A stretch of 53,595 bases of DNA from an uncultured Spirochaetaceae bacterium. GTDB lineage: Bacteria > Spirochaetota > Spirochaetia > Sphaerochaetales > Sphaerochaetaceae. A program made the position numbers and the translations under genes. The notes beneath the pieces are model-generated. The model saw nothing but the letters and a program-made list of their open reading frames with translations. It did not search any database and was not told the origin of the DNA. Within the stretch, counting starts at the first letter, position 1, and each line of letters starts with the position of its first letter. Positions 50,478 to 53,595 of this stretch are shown here, piece after piece. The DNA lies in contig CALXLE010000090.1 of assembly GCA_944389115.1 (NCBI GenBank), forward strand, positions 1-53,595. Direction: 5' to 3'.

Positions 50478-52886
50478 CTAGATTCTCGAACCGAGATATG
50501 CGCTTAAGCGGAGTATATCGGCAAAGACACCGCCTGCCGTGACCTCGGGGCCTGCCCCTGGCCCTTTTATCACAAGCGGCTCTTTGTTATAGCGTGCTGT
50601 GGTGAATGCGATGACGTTGTCCGTACCGCTTGCCGTGGAGAATGGATGATCAGCAGGATACGCTGCAAGGGAAACGGAGCATACTCCATCCTCTACCTTG
50701 CCGACATATCTCAGCTTCATGTCCTTTGCTGCGGCGCTGTCATACAGCTCCTTGATATGCTCATCCAGCTCCGGAAGACGCTTCATGAACTCATCCTTCG
50801 GAACATTCCTCAGCTCCTCTGGCACAAGGGATTCCACATCGATATCCGAGACCTCCGTCCTGTATCCTAGCTCCCTTGCAAGGATTACGGTCTTCCTTGC
50901 GACATCCATGCCCGAAAGGTCATCCCTCGGATCTGGCTCCGTAAAGCCCTGCTCCTTAGCCTTGAGCACAAGCGATGAGAACGGCATAGAGCCATCATAC
51001 ATCGAGAAGAGCCAGGCAAGCGTGCCAGAGACCATTCCCTCGATTCTGTAGACTGTATCGCCCGTCTCACGGAGATCCTTGAGCGTGCATATTACAGGAA
51101 GCCCGGCACCTACAGTCGTCTCATAGAGGAACTTCCGTCCAGTGCGCTGTGACAGGGCCATCAGCTTCTCATAGTAGTCGTATGGACCTGAACCGGCCTT
51201 CTTATTCGGTGTTATCACATTGAAGCCCATCTCAATGTACTTCCTGTACTGTCTGGAGCGCTCCTCGGAGGAGGTGCAGTCAACAAGAACCGCATGTGGA
51301 TAGTATGCCGCATTGATATGGGATAAGAACACATCCTCATTGTATGCGACGCTCTTTGCAGAGAACTCATTCCTCCAGTTGGAAAGATCTATTCCAGCCT
51401 CCGAAAGAAGCATCTTCTTCGATGTCGCGATTCCCCTTATGCGGATGTCGAGATCGAACTCACGGCGAAGCCTTTCGCTCTCAGCTGCAAGCTGATCAAG
51501 AAGCGTTCCCCCGATATTCCCCGGACCGAAGAGTCCGATTGAGAGCGTCTGGGCTGAGAGGAAGAAAGATGAATGGAGCGATCTCAGGGCCTTGCCGCTC
51601 TCACTGCTCTTTATGACAGCGCTTATGTTCCTTTCGCTTGAGCCCTGCGCAATTGCCCTTATGTTCACACCAGCCCTTGCAAGCGATGAGAAGAACTTCC
51701 CTGCGACACCGACATGGCCTGGCATTCCCTCTCCTACAGCCGCAAGGATTGCGAGGTCTCCCTCCATAGAGACGGAGGCGATGCTTCCGTTGCCGATCTC
51801 CTCGGCGAACTCCCTGCGTATTGTCTTCTCCGCACTCTGCGCCTCCTTCTGGGGAACAGCGAAGCAGATCGAGTACTCCGATGAGGCCTGTGAGATGAGG
51901 ATCACCGAAATTCCCTCACGCCGCAGAGCGGTGAAGAGCCTTGAGGAGAACCCAGGCACTCCTGACATACCCGATCCCTCTACATTGAGCAGGGCAACTC
52001 GGCGTACAACAGAGAAAGCCTTGACTGCTGTCCTATCATCGGGATAGGTATCCTTCGAAATAAGCGTCCCCTTATTCTCTATATCTCCCCAGTACCTAAG
52101 ATTGATTGGGAGCGAGCGCTGCACGGCAGGAAGGAACGACTGCGGATGGATTATCGGGGCACCGAAGAATGAGAGCTCGGTAGCCTCATCGTAGGTCAGA
52201 TGCTCAATCACACTGCTTGCGGGAACATCGCTTCTCGAGGCTGAGCAGAGGAGAGATCTGGAATTCCAGAATGTGAGTGTGCCGCTATGCATCGCGGCAA
52301 TCAGTGAAGCGGTATACTCGCTTGCGCCATCACCATGCACCTTACCCGATGCATCGGCAGACCCCGGAGCTGAATAAAGATTCCCTGATACAAGGACTAT
52401 TCCCGAAGGAAGCGAGCTGCCTTTCACCGCCTCCGCTGCGGTCATGACAATGGAGGTAGCGCCTTTTGACAGGAAGAACTCATTGATGATGAGCGAAAGG
52501 AATGATCCTGTAAGCTCCGAAAGGTGCTTTCTGGCAGCCTCTGGAGCATCTTCAAGAATCCAGAGAGCGCGGAGGATATCCTCAATCTCTGAAAAGGACT
52601 TATCCATGCTATCGGTAACTGCAGCCTCATTGCCATCGCCGAGTATCGCGGAAGCGGTCTCCTCCCATGCATTCTGGCTCTTCTCGAGCCTGGACCAGAG
52701 CTTCTCATCACGGGATGCGGCCGAGGCGATAAGACTATCCATCGAAAGATCGGATGATGCTACCGGGGAAATAACGAATACCTGAGTATCAGCCTTCTCG
52801 CTGCTGTATATACTGAAGAGCTTCGAAGCTCCCTGACTGGATGTGAGCATTGCGCCTTCAAGCGCATGGACATGAACCGATGCCAT
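50478..52886 (-). CDS. thrA: Bifunctional aspartokinase/homoserine dehydrogenase with degenerate kinase N terminus
   Basis: An 802-residue protein. Residues ~1-280 align in layout with aspartokinase but the ATP-binding KFGGTS is missing: the segment reads VHVHALEGAMLTSS. HGDGASEYTASLIAA retains part of the GRNGSDYSA block. Two ACT repeats follow near 305-350 and 385-430 (LISQASSEYSICF, AIAQGSSERNISAV). Homoserine dehydrogenase starts near 455 with GLFGPGNIGGTLLDQL, then VITPNKKAG and YETTVGAGLPVI with the usual catalytic region near GFTEPDPRDDLSGMD. It may be a working dehydrogenase with a kinase domain turned regulatory. AGGAGG precedes the ATG. Confidence 0.88.
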   Translation of the reverse strand: MASVHVHALEGAMLTSSQGASKLFSIYSSEKADTQVFVISPVASSDLSMDSLIASAASRDEKLWSRLEKSQNAWEETASAILGDGNEAAVTDSMDKSFSEIEDILRALWILEDAPEAARKHLSELTGSFLSLIINEFFLSKGATSIVMTAAEAVKGSSLPSGIVLVSGNLYSAPGSADASGKVHGDGASEYTASLIAAMHSGTLTFWNSRSLLCSASRSDVPASSVIEHLTYDEATELSFFGAPIIHPQSFLPAVQRSLPINLRYWGDIENKGTLISKDTYPDDRTAVKAFSVVRRVALLNVEGSGMSGVPGFSSRLFTALRREGISVILISQASSEYSICFAVPQKEAQSAEKTIRREFAEEIGNGSIASVSMEGDLAILAAVGEGMPGHVGVAGKFFSSLARAGVNIRAIAQGSSERNISAVIKSSESGKALRSLHSSFFLSAQTLSIGLFGPGNIGGTLLDQLAAESERLRREFDLDIRIRGIATSKKMLLSEAGIDLSNWRNEFSAKSVAYNEDVFLSHINAAYYPHAVLVDCTSSEERSRQYRKYIEMGFNVITPNKKAGSGPYDYYEKLMALSQRTGRKFLYETTVGAGLPVICTLKDLRETGDTVYRIEGMVSGTLAWLFSMYDGSMPFSSLVLKAKEQGFTEPDPRDDLSGMDVARKTVILARELGYRTEVSDIDVESLVPEELRNVPKDEFMKRLPELDEHIKELYDSAAAKDMKLRYVGKVEDGVCSVSLAAYPADHPFSTASGTDNVIAFTTARYNKEPLVIKGPGAGPEVTAGGVFADILRLSAYLGSRI

Positions 52887-52954
52887 TGTTCCTCCTGGAA
52901 AATCTGTCTAATCGTATACTTTACAGGCTAGGATGAACAAGAGCCTAATAATGC

Positions 52955-52981
52955 AGAAAGCCCCCTGAAAGGGAGCTTTCT
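52955..52981 (-). terminator. Terminator-like hairpin after rpmB
   Basis: AGAAAGC, CCCCT / AGGG, GCTTTCT around GAA. It lies 20 bases after the rpmB stop on the minus strand; the U run is poor. Confidence 0.55.
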
Positions 52982-53000
52982 CAACCAGCGGAGGCAGGTC

Positions 53001-53231
53001 TTATACGACCTTCTCTACAAGTCCGCTTCTCAGGCAGCGTGTGCAGACCTTGATAGTCCTCGGAGTGCCATTGATGAGAGCCTTCACCGAAACAAGATTC
53101 GGCTTGAATGTGCGCTTCTTGGTTACACCGATATGCTGACCGACACCACCCTTCTTCTTAGCCTGTCCCTTGCGGGGTACGACGGATCCGGAAATAGTTC
53201 CCTTGCCGCAGATTTCGCATCTTCTAGCCAT
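53001..53231 (-). CDS. rpmB: Large-subunit ribosomal protein bL28
   Basis: A 76-residue protein starting MARRCEICGKG and ending with CTRCLRSGLVEKVV. Two CxxC pairs make this the zinc-binding (C+) form of L28. ATG 53231 follows AAGGTGG at about nine bases; an in-frame ATG four codons earlier lacks a better site. It is transcribed from its own promoter (TTTACA, 17 bases, TATAGT at 53340-53312), with a leader of about 75 bases that contains a CTGCCA/TGGCAG hairpin. Confidence 0.96.
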   Translation of the reverse strand: MARRCEICGKGTISGSVVPRKGQAKKKGGVGQHIGVTKKRTFKPNLVSVKALINGTPRTIKVCTRCLRSGLVEKVV

Positions 53232-53311
53232 GTTATCATCCACCTTGAATTGAGTTCTATTAAGAGAGGCACACTGCCAGGAGCATGGCAGATACCAGTC
53301 ACAACTCTGAG

Positions 53312-53340
53312 ACTATACCGCAACGGCGTTCTTTTGTAAA
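53312..53340 (-). promoter_or_regulatory. Promoter of rpmB
   Basis: Minus strand: TTTACA (53340-53335), a 17-base spacer and TATAGT (53317-53312), each matching the consensus at five of six positions. Confidence 0.65.
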
Positions 53341-53395
53341 CACCATCTTGACCAACCAGTAGAATCTTCTGAAGATAGCCTTGGAGGCATATATT

Positions 53396-53595
53396 ATGGA
53401 GAGCAATACAGATAACAGAATTGCTGTAATAGGTATCATCATCGAGGATAAAAGCCAGGCTGAGAATGTGAACAGCCTTCTTCATCAATACGCAGAATAC
53501 ATCATCGGAAGAATGGGTCTGCCCTACCCTCAGAGAGGACTGAGCATCATAAGCGTCATCGTCGATGCCCCGAGCGATACGATAAGCGCGCTGTC
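53396..53595 (+). CDS. TM1266-like putative regulator, cut by the window end
   Basis: The first 66 residues are visible and the frame is open to the window edge. NRIAVIGIIIEDKSQAENVN, EYIIGRMGLPYPQRGLSIIS and VIVDAPSDTISAL match the small TM1266 family, which has a ferredoxin-like (ACT/NikR-like) fold and is annotated as an iron-only hydrogenase system regulator. GGAGG lies eight bases before the ATG. The hydrogenase genes it is often linked to would have to lie beyond the window. Confidence 0.8.
   Translation, partial: MESNTDNRIAVIGIIIEDKSQAENVNSLLHQYAEYIIGRMGLPYPQRGLSIISVIVDAPSDTISAL

Noticed and set aside
1-53595. CRISPR array, rRNA operon, prophage or replication origin
   Set aside because: No regularly spaced direct repeats, rRNA sequence, integrase, phage structural genes or DnaA-box cluster were noticed while reading the window.

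Overview
The window looks like chromosomal DNA of a diderm, probably anaerobic bacterium. It is most like a host-associated spirochaete of the Sphaerochaeta/Treponema kind. The supporting signs are moderate GC, Sec and lipoprotein signals on outer-membrane-like proteins, a low-redox gene set (small 2[4Fe-4S] ferredoxin, archaeal-type split glutamate synthase, GSIII, a TM1266-like protein) and poly-G tracts inside promoters. The assignment is inferred from gene content only. Genes are tightly packed, with many ATGA or TGATG overlaps.

Layout. 1-8.9 kb: the end of a membrane protein, a DEDDh exonuclease, manA, a MATE pump, tRNA-Gly(CCC), rfbB, a YbgC-type thioesterase, topB, a second MATE pump and a ferredoxin. 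9-15 kb: a third MATE pump, an AT-rich island with a helicase-nuclease flanked by imperfect repeats, and a fourth MATE pump. 15-21 kb: a glycosyltransferase-like gene with proBA, yqeB/yqeC and a CDF metal exporter. 21-24.5 kb: an iron/corrinoid-type ABC operon with an embedded methyltransferase. 24.5-26.4 kb: a short Lon-type protease broken by an amber codon at the Walker B glutamate, preceded by a small ORF. 26.4-27.6 kb: no recognisable gene. 27.6-41 kb: nitrogen and nucleotide metabolism (glnA-ANTAR-glnN, a three-gene glutamate synthase plus asnB, pyrG), bracketed by two lipoprotein genes with poly-G promoters. 41-48.5 kb: an envelope/pyrimidine cluster (hydA, HAD-cytidine deaminase fusion, PLD lipoprotein, two small envelope proteins, MGMT-like protein, a hypothetical) and a C_GCxxG_C_C gene with a fifth MATE pump. 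48.5-53.6 kb: ung, thrC, thrA, rpmB and the start of a TM1266-like gene.

Two regulatory systems stand out. First, an ANTAR-domain protein lies between two glutamine synthetase genes. Three transcripts for glutamine-linked enzymes (glnA, the glutamate synthase operon, pyrG) each appear to begin with a small hairpin whose six-base loop is AAGGAC or AAGGGC. Each hairpin overlaps an intrinsic terminator placed before the ribosome binding site. This is the architecture expected of an ANTAR antitermination regulon. Second, two lipoprotein genes have a G tract between -35 and -10. It holds 8 G (16-base spacer) in one and 12 G (21-base spacer) in the other, which suggests a phase-variable pair seen in opposite states.

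A third pattern is translational. Many first genes of transcription units have a -10-like hexamer 6-8 bases before the ATG and no Shine-Dalgarno, which suggests leaderless mRNAs. Operon-internal genes usually have strong AGGAGG sites.
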